DNA of 64,000 nucleotides from Onthophagus taurus (Eukaryota > Arthropoda > Insecta > Coleoptera > Scarabaeidae). The translations under genes were made by a program, and so were the position numbers. Numbering within the stretch: position 1 is the stretch's first letter; every line of letters begins with the position of its first letter. Below are positions 23,234 to 36,326 of this stretch, piece after piece. The notes beneath the pieces are model-generated. The model was not told the DNA's origin and ran no database searches. It worked only from the letters and a program-made list of their open reading frames with translations. The stretch covers positions 38,941,001-39,005,000 of the forward strand of contig NC_091972.1 of the NCBI RefSeq assembly GCF_036711975.1, read 5' to 3'.

Positions 23234-25465
23234 TTACAATAACCTGTTTACAATTTTTACATCATTGTACATCATTATCCACACAAAACCCCTATTCTTT
23301 GTCTTCTTCATCCCTTTGTCTCCTCACCACCATAACCCTTCTCATCCATCGTTTCCCCTCTCTCCCCTCTCCCAAAATCTGCCCACGGTCCATCCTCCCT
23401 CAACTCACTGCACCCATTCAACATATGTTCCAACGTTTCCCATTCCTCCCTGCACAGGCTACACCACCTCTCCTCATCAGCCATCCAGTATCTGTTAGCT
23501 CTCTTCTCGTTTCCACAACGGAACCTAGCCACCAACTTCTTCCCTTCCTCATCTCCTTTCATTAGCAAGTATCTAGGCAGCCCCTCCGTAATTATGTCCC
23601 TATACCTTTCGTTATACCTTCCCTCTTTTATTTATGTCCTTCAAGCCGCTCTCCAGGCGCTGCAAGCCGTGGAAACGGTGTCGGCTCTGGTTAATGATTG
23701 TAAGAGAACATTAAACAAACTGAGTTGTGATAACAGAGTCTCTCTGATCTGGGTCCCGGGTCACTCTGGGGTTGCTGGCAATGAAGCGGCAGATAAGCTA
23801 GCACGAGATGGCATCGCTGAAGCGTTTGTGGGGCCGGAACCAGCAGTTGGTGTATCATTTGCGATGGCCAAATATAGGATTGGACTGTGGGCTGAAGAGA
23901 GACTTCGCCTACTGTGGACCAGTTCTCCTGGAATGAGACATGCTAAGGTGTTTATTAACATCGGCACTGTCAAACCCGGAAATATTTTAGGACTTGCCCG
24001 TAGTAGCATAAAAGTTCTAATGGATGTTTTTACTGGGCACTGCCGATTAAAAGCACACGTCAACTTGTTGGGTTTAGCCGACGATGTTGAATGCCGAATG
24101 TTTTATGCCACTGCCCTGCCGTTAACCGTATCAGATTCTCGATTTTTGGGTCGCAGTTTATCTCCTCAAGGGATCTGAATGACCTTTCGCCGAGCAAGGT
24201 ATTAATGTTCGTTAAGAGCATTGGACTGCACGGTGAAATTTGATAACGATATCTATCGGGGTATAATAGATCCGCAGGGTCGCGGTGCAAGGTTGGTCCG
24301 CCTACCCGATATGTAGTCAATGTAATGTAATGTAATGTCCTTCTTTCCTGGCTCTGCACATCTCAGTCTCTATCTCTTAACTCCCTCCACATCTCCCTAC
24401 CCACCCTTCGTCTACTATTTATCTCAGTAACCGAATAGCCCACTCTTTTAAAATAGTTGTCTCTGTCTCCTTTCCTATATCTGACCATTCCCTCTCTAAT
24501 TTCCCTCCAACACTCCCCCAAGATCCCGCAGTTTGGCCTCCCTTCTATTCTTTCTTCATATTTCACTGCCCTCCTGCCCGCCTCCACTCTTCCCTCACTA
24601 TATACCCCGGTATTTCTCTCGCCATCCCAAGCACCCATCTCCAATGCACGTCATCCAGCATTCCCTGCTCCCTCCATCCCCATACCTCTGCCCCATACAT
24701 CATCACATTGCTAACCAGACCTTCAAACATAATCTTCCTTGTTGCCACATTCCTTCCAAAGACTCTCTCCCCCCAACCCCATACTTGACCCATCACCTTA
24801 TTCGCCTTTTTTGCCATAGCTTTCACATGCGACTTCTCCCTGTTATTCTCCCTAAACACATACCCCAGGTAAGTATACTTCCTAACCTCCTCGATCTCCT
24901 TTCAGTCCTATCTCCAGTTTTCTGTTTTTTTCCTCCATCCTTACAAAACTTCATCATCTTTGTCTTCCTCACATTCACTTCCAACCCCTTCCTCCTAAAA
25001 TATCTTTCCAAGGTCTTTATTATATCCTTCATCTCCACCGCCTCTCTCGCCATGACCACGATGTCCTCCGCGTATGCTAACATATGCACATTTCTACCTC
25101 CCACCACCAACCCTCCCATCTGTCCCTTCCCCAATCTATCCTCCAAGTCCGCCGTATACACTGCAAATAGACTTGGGCTCAGCGGACATCCCTGCCTCAG
25201 TCCCTTCGTCGTCCAGAACACGTCGCTCAGCTTATCTCCCACTTTTATCCTAGCCATAGTCTCCGTGTATATTTCCTTCACTCTCGCAATTAGGTGTTCC
25301 CTTATCAAAAGCCGCCTTCAAATCTATAAACAGGGCGTACAATTTCCCTCCCTTCTTATCCAGCTCTCTATCTGCCAGATGCTTCAATACGTACACGTTG
25401 TTGATTGCTCCCCTTCCCTTCCGAAAGCCTGCCTGCCCATCCGGCAAAATTCCCCCCAACTCCAT
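23234..25465 (-). mobile_element. Non-LTR retrotransposon, minus strand, broken and interrupted
   Basis: Minus-strand frames give an RT: GQAGFRKGRG and FIDLKAAFD (25465-25250), RQGCPLSP and LAYAEDIVVMA (25308-24823), then post-RT blocks (24859-24363). A C-terminal knuckle CSLCREEWETLEH follows at 23568-23308. The catalytic YADD reads YAED. Frameshifts lie near 25300, 24860 and 24600. A plus-strand I-like fragment interrupts it at 23643-24334. The long plus-strand frame at 24533-25627 is only the antisense of this RT. The same family recurs at 52815-53430. Confidence 0.8.
23643..24334 (+). mobile_element. 5'-truncated I-like non-LTR retrotransposon with RNase H end
   Basis: Inserted in the minus-strand element above with a 9-bp target duplication ATGTCCTTC (23634-23642 and 24335-24343). 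Coding sequence includes the RNase H C-terminal motif WVPGHSGVAGNEAADKLARD (about 23750-23810) and the TGHCRLKAH block of I/jockey-type ORF2 (24035-24061). A frameshift near 24090 breaks the last exon. It ends in a TAATG repeat tail at 24318-24337. Confidence 0.82.
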
Positions 25466-25499
25466 CTCCTCCTCCAGTCTTCCCAGCAGAATCTATCTT

Positions 25500-26480
25500 C
25501 CAAGTCCGCCGTATACAATGCAAACAGACTTGGGAAGATTAATTTACCTTTGCACATGATTGGACTACCCCTGAACCGATTTAAAAGAGCATTAAAGTGT
25601 TGGGTGATGGAGGACTTCTGTGTGTAGCTAGCTGTCTATGTATGCCTCTATCTTGTGTTTCTAATTCTTCTATGAGTTTTCATTATTTCCTTGCAATATC
25701 CTATATATTTTTTTCTTCTGTTTGTTTTGTTTTTTTTTTCCTTTACGTTCTTTCTTTCTGTTAGGTTGAGTGGAAGATCAGTGTTATATGTTCGGGCTTT
25801 TTCATCATACTGTCATTTCACTCATCACCTCATCATCTCACTTACACTATCATTTCAGGTTCGACATTGCCGTTCTTCTCATCATGCACGTGACGTAGAT
25901 ATCACAGATCCAGATTGTCATAGGCTGGTTTCCCATACCAACATCACGATCTTCGCATTAGGATCATCAAGACTTATTACTTGAATAACAAAATATGCGC
26001 TATTGTGTGCAGTGTTCCAATGATCGATACTTCTGGTTCAAATGAAAGAAGACTGCTTTACGATTAAAATGATTATGACATGGGGAGCCGAAAGACCACT
26101 CTGAGGATTGATACTTTTGTTCCTGTCATGTCTATAGTTATAACCGCAAATGTTAAAAGAAAATCTCTTATCTTGATAAAATTTTATCGTCCATACGCGC
26201 CGTTTCTCATGAACCTCTTCAAAGTCTTCAGACTCATTACATCCAGAAGTTCAAGGCTCCTATATCAAAACGGTTTAATGGGTTATTGATCATTTCAAGA
26301 AGTCAATTACAGTTTATAGTGTTGTTTGATTTCAACATCAATTTTTTTACACATTTAGTCTTTTAATAAATTGATATTCAAAATAAATAAACGACAATTA
26401 CCACAAAAACGACATAACAGCTAACAAATAAAACAAACTAATTAACTCAACATAAATGTTATAATTAACTAATTAAAAAA
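25500..26480. other. Intergenic stretch, no gene recognised
   Basis: The region at 25540-25630 reads LPLNRFKRALKCWVMEDFCV, which resembles the extreme C-terminus of another non-LTR ORF2. The rest is AT-rich, with T-rich runs at 25715-25760. No conserved gene or RNA is seen. Confidence 0.4.
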
Positions 26481-26510
26481 AAATACATTAATTTATTCAT
26501 TTCTTTATCA

Positions 26511-28217
26511 TCACAATTTCGATATCGGCGACATGTTATAAATTGAATCCCAGAAATCAAAAGCTTCTTTGTCAGGATCAACCCCAACAGTAAAATCGTC
26601 ATTAATATGCAAATAATGAAGCTTATTTTTTTCAATAGGTTTCCATTCCAGAAATTGATCATCATTCTGAAAGAAATTTGGATTTCCACTTTTTGCGAAA
26701 TTCGTCCATAATTTGATCATCTGCGTCATAACTTTTTCTTCCACACTATTTTTCTCAATCGGTGGATTTTTAGACATTTTGAACAAATAACACAAATCAT
26801 CTGAATGTGAAGCACCCGGAAGGTCGCTACCTTGAATTTTTTTGTACATGTTAAGATTTCCATCAAAAGCAAATTTAAAAAAGTAAATGGGTTGATTTGT
26901 ATTTTTAAAATGTCTTCGAGCGGTGTCTTGGATGACGTAACCAAAAAAATTATCGAGGTAAAGTCGGTAGAATTGTTTGCGGTTTTCAATCGTGGGGGAT
27001 TTTCCGTTAAAATAAAATTGTTTGGTTTTTTCAGCGATTAATATCGATTCTGGGGAGCCGCGTTTAAATCCTAATGGATGAGGCACTAAAGTTTCAAAAT
27101 CTGGTAGAATTGAGTTATTTTTGTCTTTTTTTAATCTATTTTTAAGTTGGTAATCAAAAAATAAACCTTCATCTGAGTTATATCCGATTAACATGGGGAT
27201 TTTTAATGATTTTCCCTCGCTTATAACTTTTCTTGGATCTTCAGTTATTAGAGGTTCTTCTATATTATTGGGTTCTTCAATTACTGGATAAAAATATCTT
27301 GGAAGACTTGCTGCAATTCCAACTTTCGCTTGTAATTGTCCCTGGATTAATTTTTCAATTGGTTGGTTTTGAAGGAACTCTAAAATATCTTTGTCAACGC
27401 GAGATGTACACCCCAAATGTTTCGCTGCTTCTTTCAACGAATCTCTTCTTCCAATTCCCCAATGACATAACGCCGAACCACTATGAATAATTATTTTATG
27501 AACAAGATTTTTGCACTGTGCAAGTAAAACAACGTTATGCGCAATAACTGCACCAGCGCTATCGCCGAAAATAGTTACATTATTTGGATCACCACAAAAA
27601 AACTCGATGTTTTCATTAACCCATTTTAAGCCCATTATCACATCACGAAGCCCTTGATTCCCAGGAATTCCTAAACTCGAATCATCTAAGCGAGACCAAC
27701 CCAATATTCCTAATCGATAACTTATTAAAACCAAAACGATATCTTGTGTCATCAAAAAATCGGGGCCGTAAAATTCCGTTTTCGTATTTCCAGTTGTAAA
27801 AGCACCGGGATGGATAAATACAATAACCGGCTTTAATTGGATTGATTCCGAATCGTTTATTGATACATTTCTTGTGTAAATATTTAAATGTAAACAATCT
27901 TCACCACCTTCGATTTCTCCCGTGTATAAATTCGGAGCTATACAACAATCTTTTTCGAATGTTGCATCGAATTCATGTTTCCAAGGTATTGGTGGTTGAG
28001 GAGCCTAAAAAATAAATTTGAGGTATACTACCCAAAATACGCGAAAAACACGAGGTCAATGAATTTTTATTAAATGTTTTACCTTAAATCTTAATTTTCC
28101 TAACGGTGGTTTTGCGTATGGTATCCCATAAAAACTATAAAATATTCCATCTTTATAATTTTTTGATTCTATTCCGCGTACAACACCTAGTTTAGTGCGC
28201 ACCGTCACAGTTTTCAT
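26511..28217 (-). CDS. Carboxylesterase Est4
   Basis: Two exons, 28217-28083 and 28004-26511, with a single intron at the first esterase intron position, encode 542 aa. The nucleophile is Ser194 in GDSAGA, a Glu lies in SDEG, and a His in GASHSDD. The oxyanion-hole motif is HPGAF in place of HGGGF. The internal introns of Est3 and EstA/B are absent here. The C-terminus is ISKL, as in the other cluster members. No signal peptide is evident: the protein starts MKTVTVRTKLG. A minus-strand AATAAA lies at 26497-26492. It is the most divergent of the four, so it probably represents an older duplication. Confidence 0.9.
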
Positions 28218-28559
28218 GTTTTTGGGAAATAGAGTGAATCTAAACTGTTTAGAGTTAGACCAAAGTACAATCTGATGAGTCGTTTGGAATGTATAGCTAT
28301 TAAATGGTCTGTGTAGGATTCTTAAAAAGCAAATCATGATGGGAAGTTTTTAATTTTACGTGGAAACAGTTGTAAACATTTATACGATTTTTATAACAAT
28401 TGGAATTGTTTAGACGTGTACAAATAATACCAATGTTTCTTTTTATTTTTTAATTGGATTGTCATAATTGATTTGTTTAGTAACAGTTTTTTAAAATACT
28501 GTTTTATACAAGAACTATTAAATAAAAAATTTTTAACATTGTAGTGATTTCTTTTACTT

Positions 28560-29440
28560 TATTATTATTATTATTGCTGCCGGGCTGAGGGGAGCGGCCC
28601 CTCTCGTCACAGCGTCCTATAAGATCTATTATAACTTAAGCCTTAAACTCCAAAGGTTTAGGGCAAATGTAGATGAACCTTAGCATTGCTCCCAGGTGAC
28701 CTTAGATCCCTTTGCTGAGGCATAAAATCGTTGGTTTAATTTTGCAATGGAGTTTTCTTACTTCTTGAAGTTCTTTCCAGCACAAGGCTACCTCTGAGGT
28801 CTCCCATCTATTGATTACCTGTTTTAAGTGTCTTTTTTTTTGTATTCCGGGTTGCAGTCTAACAAAGAGAGTTCTCGCTGCTTGTTTGGCCAGCTTGTCC
28901 ACCTTTTCATTTCCCTAAATGTCTGTGACCTAGAACCTACTATAGAGTAATTTGGCGAGTTTTTTCTGGTTGTCGGTACATTCTCTGATCACTGCGGATT
29001 CACACGTGTAGGCATGAATTGCCTTTTGGGCGGCCCGATTGTCCGTGAAAATGTTTATCGATGCACCTTTCTGTCCCTTTTCTAGGTTCACAACGGCGCA
29101 GAAGTTTATAGCAAGAACTTCAGTTTGAAAAATAGTTGTTTCCGAGCTGCGGGGCAATTTAATACAGCTATTTGGTCCACTAATACCTATACCTACTCCG
29201 GATCCAACTGTTTTTGAAGCATCGGAATTGAGGCTCACTCTTCGTCCAATCACCCCTGTTTCTGAATATGGTCAAAATTATATTCTGTCAGTATATGGTC
29301 CGTTTTAATTTCAGTCAAGTGGTTTAGACATGGATCCTCGAGGATTTCGAGGTGTCTTCTAAGGTTACCCTGCATCAATTTGAGTAACGAGCATGTTTTC
29401 TGTGATGAGGCACTTAAAGCTGCCTCCTTTTGTTAATAAC
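28560..29440 (-). mobile_element. 5'-truncated non-LTR element with RNase H domain, minus strand
   Basis: The minus strand contains an RNase H domain with SLNSDASK, FQTEVLAI and IFTDNRAAQKA (29253-28930), the D, E and D of the active site. It continues with NEKVDKLAKQAART (about 28920-28870) and a C-terminal tail. One in-frame stop and a small loss near 28925 break it. The 3' end is an AAT-repeat tail at 28561-28576. I/Loa-like by domain order. Confidence 0.75.
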
Positions 29441-31410
29441 AAAAGCCTCGCCCATTCATATTTTGCTGAATAATTCGTACTGTAATACGATTCTTAATTT
29501 CGTTACAAATCAATACACTCTTTTATTACAAAAGCTTCCGAAGACCCCGTTTGCGTTTGTTAGTCAGAAGCCTTCCAAAATTTCCATTATGGATGGTTTA
29601 CAGAAATTAATCTACCACTATTCCAAAAAATTATAACTTGTTAACGTATCCTAAAACACGTCAATAGAGATTCTTTCTTTAAATAAGAAAATCCTTTATT
29701 TCTATTTTAATTATACAAAAAACAACTTTTTTAACAACAACGTAAATGATGCTTCATCTTAACGGCTTTTGTGTCTGACGCAACTTTTTACGCTTCTGGT
29801 GTTGCCAACCTCGAAATATCAAAAGTTACCAAAAATGGATATATTCAATAACATAACTGATAGAATGTTAAGACACCTACAAATTGAATAGTCTGAAAAT
29901 ATTTACTTCTTGAGATCAATACCAGTTAGTACCAGTGGTATTGTATCGACACTTTGCTATGCGCAGAGGTAACCTGTTAGAGTATAACAGTCTAATAACA
30001 GAAAAATTAACATCAACGCAACCAAAAGCGCCAACCCCTAGTATTGCGATGAAGTTAAAAAAGCACACTAACAACCGAACCCTTACCTGATATACTTGTG
30101 TAAGAAACCAGTTAACCTTCGGAATAAAAGCTATAAAGAGAGAATGTTGTAGAGTAAATTCACCAGCGATATAATCTATGATCTGTATGTATAGGAAAGT
30201 CTTTTCTCAGAAATAAACGAGTTAGAACAGAATTAAGAACTCCGAGATTGGAGACTAAGGCGAGATTCAGGATATTGTGAGATGGGGTAGACAGCACTCA
30301 GCGGAGAGATTTTGGCACAACCATTTCCATAGAAAGCCAGATAACTCGCTCGAAACCAGACCACCATAGAAATGAAGAGACAGCTGTCAGTCAACTTTTT
30401 AAGAGAAATTTAAGAGAGAGTTTATCAAAACTAATAGATTTAACGGTTAAGAAAGAGAAGAAGATCATGTATACATACATGTTCAGCAATCTCTGACTCG
30501 TCGTTGCAAAATCGACAAGTTTGATCCTCAGCTTGCTTAACCAATGTGGAAGAGGCATGGTCGTTCAGGAATCCTGAGGGTGACCTTAGATGCCCTTTGC
30601 TGAGGCATAAAACCTTTTTGGTTTTATTTTGCAATGGAGTTTTCTTACTTCTCGTGTGTCTGTGACCTGGCCACATTGACGCCATCTATTGATTAATAAA
30701 TAAATAAAATCCAAAATGTTTTCTTCTAGTTGGGGTGTACGAACTGATCTCAGATTCCCGTTATTTACATACTTCTGTTTGTAATTTCCTGTCTCACGTA
30801 AATGTTTTTCGATATTTAGTAATGTTTTGTCTATCAGGTTGTCTTTACTTACAACTTGTTTCCATAGGCATCTACGATTAATGAAAACATTGCAAAATTA
30901 AGGTTATATCTTTTTGCAAATATCTCGAAAACCATGCGTCTAATCAAAAATTTCTATGAGTGAAAATAATTTTAAAATGGAATAGGCTTTTAGAATCGGT
31001 TGGATAATTTAAGGGTTTATGACATAATAAAAATGTTACAGGACAATTAATACTATAGTATTCATCCCGTGGTTCGATATTTCCAATAGTGATCTTAAAC
31101 GATTTCTTATGATAAAATTATTACATATTGAAAATATTTAAGAAAATTTCTTAACATTGAAGGCCAATCTTAGAAATTTATGGGTTTAGATCAAAAATTT
31201 TTACACGAATCGTCATCATTTTCACTCTAGTATTTGCGATTAAAATTATGGCACGACTTACAGAAACAACCTGTATATTTGTTATCAGAAAAAAGTAACA
31301 AATTATTTTAAGTCAAAACCAATTATGGTTTCTATTTCTACCTATGCCATTGAATTCTTCGTAAAAGGTTGCCCATATAATGTTTTAGTTATAATATAAT
31401 ATATAATAAT
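29440..31410. other. Degenerate interspersed sequence, no gene
   Basis: Mostly unassignable AT-rich DNA. Positions 30520-30690 are a second, shorter copy of the 3' part of the 28560-29440 element: the CCTTTGCTGAGGCATAAAA and TTTTGCAATGGAGTTTTCTT blocks are shared. The end at about 31195-31280 resembles sequence at 39540-39615, suggesting a shared short transposon end. Sequence at 31359-31410 is also related to 59112-59160. Confidence 0.4.
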
Positions 31411-31419
31411 GTTTTTATC

Positions 31420-31920
31420 TCCATCTTTGGTAATATGTGAGATTTTTTCTTTCTTAGGCCGGTTTCTCTCATTCGCATGACGTGTCCATACCATATGAGT
31501 TGTCTGGTCTCTATTCTCTCCGCTGTAGTGTAAACTCTATTTGTGCATCTTCCGATCTTTCCGAGTTCATTTCACTGTTGTCCAATAGATTTTCATTTTT
31601 GTTTTAAGAGCAATTTGATTCGACCATAGCAAAGAATACCTTACATTGTTTTATTTTTCATAGTTGCAGTTTTGGATTTTCCTCATCTTTCCATCTTATT
31701 CACATATATTTTGTTTTGTTAATGTTTATTTTCATCACTTCTCATATTCCTCTCTGAGATTCCTTAACATATTATGAATGTCTTCCTAGGTGTTCGCAAT
31801 AATCACTTGATTGATCATCAATCTTTATCCTCATTCCTGTGTATTTTCATCTCCAGTTTTTTAAAGCTTCTTAGACGTACATTTAAAATGACGATGTCTT
31901 CAGTAGTTCACGTAGGGAAT
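31420..31920 (-). pseudogene. Heavily decayed non-LTR RT C-terminal region
   Basis: Minus-strand fragments include ERIETRQLIWYGHVMRMRET (about 31540-31470), the typical post-RT block of a jockey/RTE-like ORF2. Weaker traces upstream include LKTKMKIYWTTVK. Stops are frequent and no functional frame remains. Sequence 31920-32790 shows no gene. Confidence 0.5.
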
Positions 31921-32794
31921 TTAAACGTTTGGCAATGTCTTATTATTATAAAGTCCTTTTATCCTTCTATTAAATCCTTTTATTTTTTATTGTTATTATT
32001 TTTATTATCTCAATTAACTAGACACGCTGGCGTTGTTAAAGTAATTTTGATTTAACATTGTTTTTTAGTGATTTGTTTTTGTATTATTTTGTGGCACAGA
32101 GTTTGTGGGTTCGTCCCGTTTCTGTGCCTATAGTGTTAATAATAATAATAAATAAAATAGAATTGGCGATAGGGAACATATTCGTTTTAATCTTTTTGTC
32201 ACTGATAATGGGACTGTTACGCTCAATAGAACAGAAAATCGGTAAACTATGTAAAAATAGAAGGATTGGTAACATTTTCTGATTCTAAAATTGTTTAATT
32301 TTTGCAATAATTAATATTAAAATTCAAAATCCCCTCTATAAAACCCTCTTCTTCTAGCGTATAAGATTCTCGTGGCATCTCGTTCATGCACCTTTTATTG
32401 ATTTTTATTTAAACCAATCGCGTGCGAAACGATGGTGACGTATCCAAAGTTTTTCAAATTTTCATTTTTTTTTGAAGCACTAAAGCCCCATTGGAAAAAT
32501 AAAAAATTATACATAGAAGTCTGCAATTTTGCTAAATTATCGAATAAGTCAGTCAATAAAAAAAATGTGTGACGGCCCATTGTTTAGAAATTTTATTTCT
32601 ATCACTTTGAGGATTCTTATAGATGATTAGGATTGTGCGTATGTTGTATATGTATATCTTTAATAATAATAATAATCCATGCCTCTCTTCGTCAAAATTT
32701 CAAACATTTTTCTAAGAGTACCATACGATCATCGATCTGGAGTAAGTTTTGGGATATTCGCTCTCACTTACTTGTAAGGTAAAAATCTTATCTA

Positions 32795-34300
32795 CAGTAT
32801 GTCCCCGGATCGAATTACAAAGAGGAAAAAAATTTTTGTTACTGATTTTTCAAACTTATCTCAGCATAAATAATACGTCGGATATGTTCAAATTACTAAA
32901 TCGCATCAATTTTATACTCTAACTATAAAAGTTAACTAATTATTCCAATTTTTATGTAAAAGTTGGACTTTTTTCTAAATTGAAAATTGAAATTGAAGTT
33001 CAATTTATGATATGTAACCATAGAAACCATAAAACTTACAACTTATGTTGGTGAGATTAAGTCTTTTCATGCGATGTTAACCGTGAAAGAGAGAATTTAT
33101 TTAGTACTGTATTATGGTACTAGTGAATCATGTTTTCGTGTAGTTATACAAAAATTCTAGCAAAAATATCCGGACACAAGAATATCTCATGTGGAGCTCG
33201 CAAACTGATGACAAAAAAATTGGAAACGGGTTCTGTATTATCCATAAAGAGGCAGATAAAGAGACTAAATGAGGAAGACGCTGCCTTTCAGATAGCTTTT
33301 CAACAAATGACATTGTTTCTTCCCAGCATTGTCGTTATTGGAGCGATGTAAATCCAATTAGCCTTAAATTTTATACGGTCAATGTACTTTCAGTAAGACA
33401 GTTGCTCAGCTTACCATTCACACATTGTGCCAAATGGTTAAATTTACAATTTCATCAAAAATGGATTGAACGAAATGGTCTTATTTGATGGCCAGATCTT
33501 ACAATTATGGATTTTTATTTTTGGGGATTGAACGATTGAAATAAATTGTTTACAGTGAACCATTACAAGATGATGCAGAACTATTAAAACTAGGAATAAT
33601 TAATGCGATTGAATCTCTCCCACTGGCGGAAATTCGTACTTCTTATAAAGAATTTAGAACTCGTCTTCAAATGTGTGCCGAATTGGGAGTGAATTTGTTT
33701 GAATGATGCAGAACTATTAAAACTAAGAATAATTAAAGCGATAGAATCTCTCCCACTGGCGGAAATTCGTACTTCTTATAAAGAATTTAGAACTCGTCTT
33801 CAAATGTGTGCCGAATTGGGAGGGACTTTGTTTGAATGAGGATTTGTTCACTTACAAATAAATAATATTTATTACTTACATAGTGTGTTATTACATAAGT
33901 TTACATTTAAAATATTTTATTCTATTAGCCATATTTTAATTTGATTTGTCCGTATATTTTTCACTAGCATAAGTTGTAACTTATATTTTATTTTATTGGT
34001 TTCTATGGTTACATATCATAAATTGAACTTGAAAAATTTTTAATTTATTTTTAATTTAAATTTTTATTCTACCATCTTCTGGTTAAGCTATCTATGAGAT
34101 TATTACTATGGATACGGCTATTTCACGCGCTCTGATTGGCTAGTACATGGGTTTATCTATAAGATAAATTTAACTAAAAGATAGTAGTAATGGACCTTAG
34201 TGGTTTGAACATATCCGACGCATTATTTATGCTGAGATAAGTTTGAAAAATCAGTAATAAATTTTTTTTCCTCTTTGTAACTCGATCCGGGGACATACTG
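32795..34300 (+). mobile_element. Mariner-like DNA transposon, inactive
   Basis: The inverted ends CAGTATGTCCCCGGATCG are present on both sides and flanked by TA (32793-32794 and 34301-34302). The size is 1506 bp and the inverted repeats extend to at least about 110 bp. Plus-strand remnants include a helix-turn-helix N-terminus (33130-33351, with KKLETGSVL) and the catalytic C-terminal block DLTIMDFYFWGL near 33500-33535. Most of the catalytic domain is missing. A 133-bp internal tandem duplication is annotated separately. Confidence 0.85.
33571..33836 (+). repeat. 133-bp tandem duplication inside the mariner-like element
   Basis: Two consecutive near-identical copies, 33571-33703 and 33704-33836, of the C-terminal transposase segment (GATGCAGAACTATTAAAAC at the start of each). 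They differ at only a few positions, so the duplication is recent relative to the element's decay. Confidence 0.9.
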
Positions 34301-34302
34301 TA

Positions 34303-34640
34303 TACATGATCTTCCTGCATGGAAGCCGCTTCTCCTATTTCTTCGTTATCATATTAAACCGTTCATTTATAAGTTTGCCGTGCACCCTTCCCATCGAACT
34401 AGTAACATTTATTCCTCTATACTTTCCGCATTCTCTTCTACTCCCCTTTTTATATATTGGATTTGATGTGTGCGAATTCGAGTCTTCTGGAATGATTTAT
34501 CCCTCTATCAAGCATTTACATAAGCACGCAACTGGAATATTTCCAGACTTCGGGGCTTTACCGTTTTTCTATTCGTCGTTTGAATTCTGGCCTGTCTTTT
34601 GTAAGCAGTTTTCTCACAAACACCTTTTTTTATGATGGTT
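34303..34640 (-). pseudogene. Non-LTR RT N-terminal remnant, minus strand
   Basis: The minus strand reads NPIYKKGSRRECGKYRGINV near 34460-34400 and then a short LINERF segment. This is the pre-motif region typical of non-LTR RTs (KKGxxxxCxNYRGI). It abuts the mariner-like element, which may have inserted into it. Sequence 34640-35300 shows no gene. Confidence 0.5.
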
Positions 34641-35315
34641 TACGTTCAATAATCCATTACTACTCAAAAAGTATAATAGATAGAGTAGACCATGATAAAA
34701 ACAAAAATGGTTCGTATACTTCGTATAGATTCATGCAAGCACAATTCAAAATCAATTACAACGAAAATTGCTAAAATCTCTAATGCAAATTGCATTAAGT
34801 AATTTATCGTTTCTTATGGACTATAATCGAAAGAGCACTATAACACCCTCGAAAATTATTCGCATTGTACCAAGACTCTTCTATCGAGATATTTCCACCT
34901 TCCTCTTTTTAAAATCAGTTTATTCTAACTGAATACCTCCTTGTATTTGAAATCCGTTTCTTTCACCAACACATCATGAAACGAAAGGGCAACCTGGACA
35001 AACAAAGAACATCTCTCACACCAATTCCCAGAGGCCTGAGATCCACTTAACCACCTTGGAATTTACGAATGGGTGGCGGTTGAGTAACTTTTAACGTTAC
35101 TTCTCGGCAGAAGGGTCTTCCATTTTCAAGACATATCCTGATCGATCCCAAAGCGCACCTATCAAGGGTAAGAATAGTTCAAGCTCCAGCTAAAATACGA
35201 CAAACACGTATCGTAATGTCTGAGTTATTCTACCCCAATGGAAATAATATGAATATTATATACGGATAGATTACATAGGCCATTTGCACCATGGTTAACG
35301 GACACAATAAAACTA

Positions 35316-36326
35316 ATGATGTCGCTGAGGGATAGAGCCTTATCTCGATATAAAAGAACTAAATTAATAGCGCACTTCGACTACTACAAGTCCTTACGTA
35401 ATTTAACGACTTCTGCAATACGACGAGAAAAGAAATCTTTCTTAAATAGTACATTTGTGACTAGTGATGTAAAGAGTAGTTGGCGGCTGTTATCCGAGTT
35501 GCAGATTGTCAACAGGTCCAAACTCACTGTTCCCGCACATTTAGATGATATTGGAAATATTAATGATTATTTTGTGAATTCTGTTGGTTATGCTGATGTG
35601 GATGATGATTTGCTCACTTTTTATGGTACAAATATGCTTTTCCCAAATTCCCATGAGAGATTTTCGTTTGGACTCAGTGACACCCCTTCGATCATTAAAA
35701 TTTTAAATGGCATTAAATCAACATCTTCTGGTATAGACGAATTGAACATCACATTTATAAGAATGTGTCTCCCTGAAATATTGCCCTACATTGTACATAT
35801 TATAAATACCTGTCTTGAACAGTCTATTTTCCCGGAAGCCTGGAAGATTGCTTTGGTAATGCTGTTGCCTAAAAAACCAAATCCAGCAGTAATCCAGCAA
35901 GTCCAATTAGTATTTTGCCAGTTATCTCAAAAGTCCTTGAAAGGTGCATGGAGGTCCAATTGCGTAAATATATTAGTGATCATAACATCTTGCCCACCTC
36001 TCAGTCTTGTTTTCGACCTAACCATAGCTGTACAACGGCTCTATTAAAGGTAACAGGCGATATTATTAGAGCTCGTGATGGCGGTCTATGTGGGATACTT
36101 GTACTTCTGGAATACAGTAAGGCCTTTGATAAGGTTAACTATTCAATGCTTTTAGCTCTTCTGCGCTATGTTGGTCTGTCCGACTCAGCGGTTTTGCTTT
36201 TGGAAAGTTTCCTATCCAATCGTGCTCAGATAGTAAAATTGAACAATGTATCTTCATCATCACTGCCTGTGGGAGTGGGAGTGCCACAGGGGTCTATTCT
36301 GGCTCCTTTATTGTTTTCCTTGTATA
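35316..36326 (+). pseudogene. Non-LTR reverse transcriptase, 5' portion (split by a Ginger insertion)
   Basis: Frame 35316-36047 covers the linker and RT motifs 0-1 (IKILNGIKSTSSGIDELN). A frameshift near 35910-35930 moves the reading to 35915-36326, with SKVLERCMEVQL, LEYSKAFDKVNY and GVPQGSILAPLLFSLY. The first catalytic Asp of motif A is replaced by Glu in LLEYSKAFD. The frame continues exactly across the Ginger element to 38699, where YADD follows. Confidence 0.85.

Noticed and set aside
23025-23565. Plus-strand frames of 157 and 111 codons
   Set aside because: Antisense of the non-LTR C-terminal knuckle region; low-complexity Pro/Ser/Phe composition.
24533-25627. 364-codon plus-strand open frame
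   Set aside because: It is the antisense of the minus-strand non-LTR reverse transcriptase; its composition (Pro, Ser, Leu-rich) and lack of domains fit a shadow frame.
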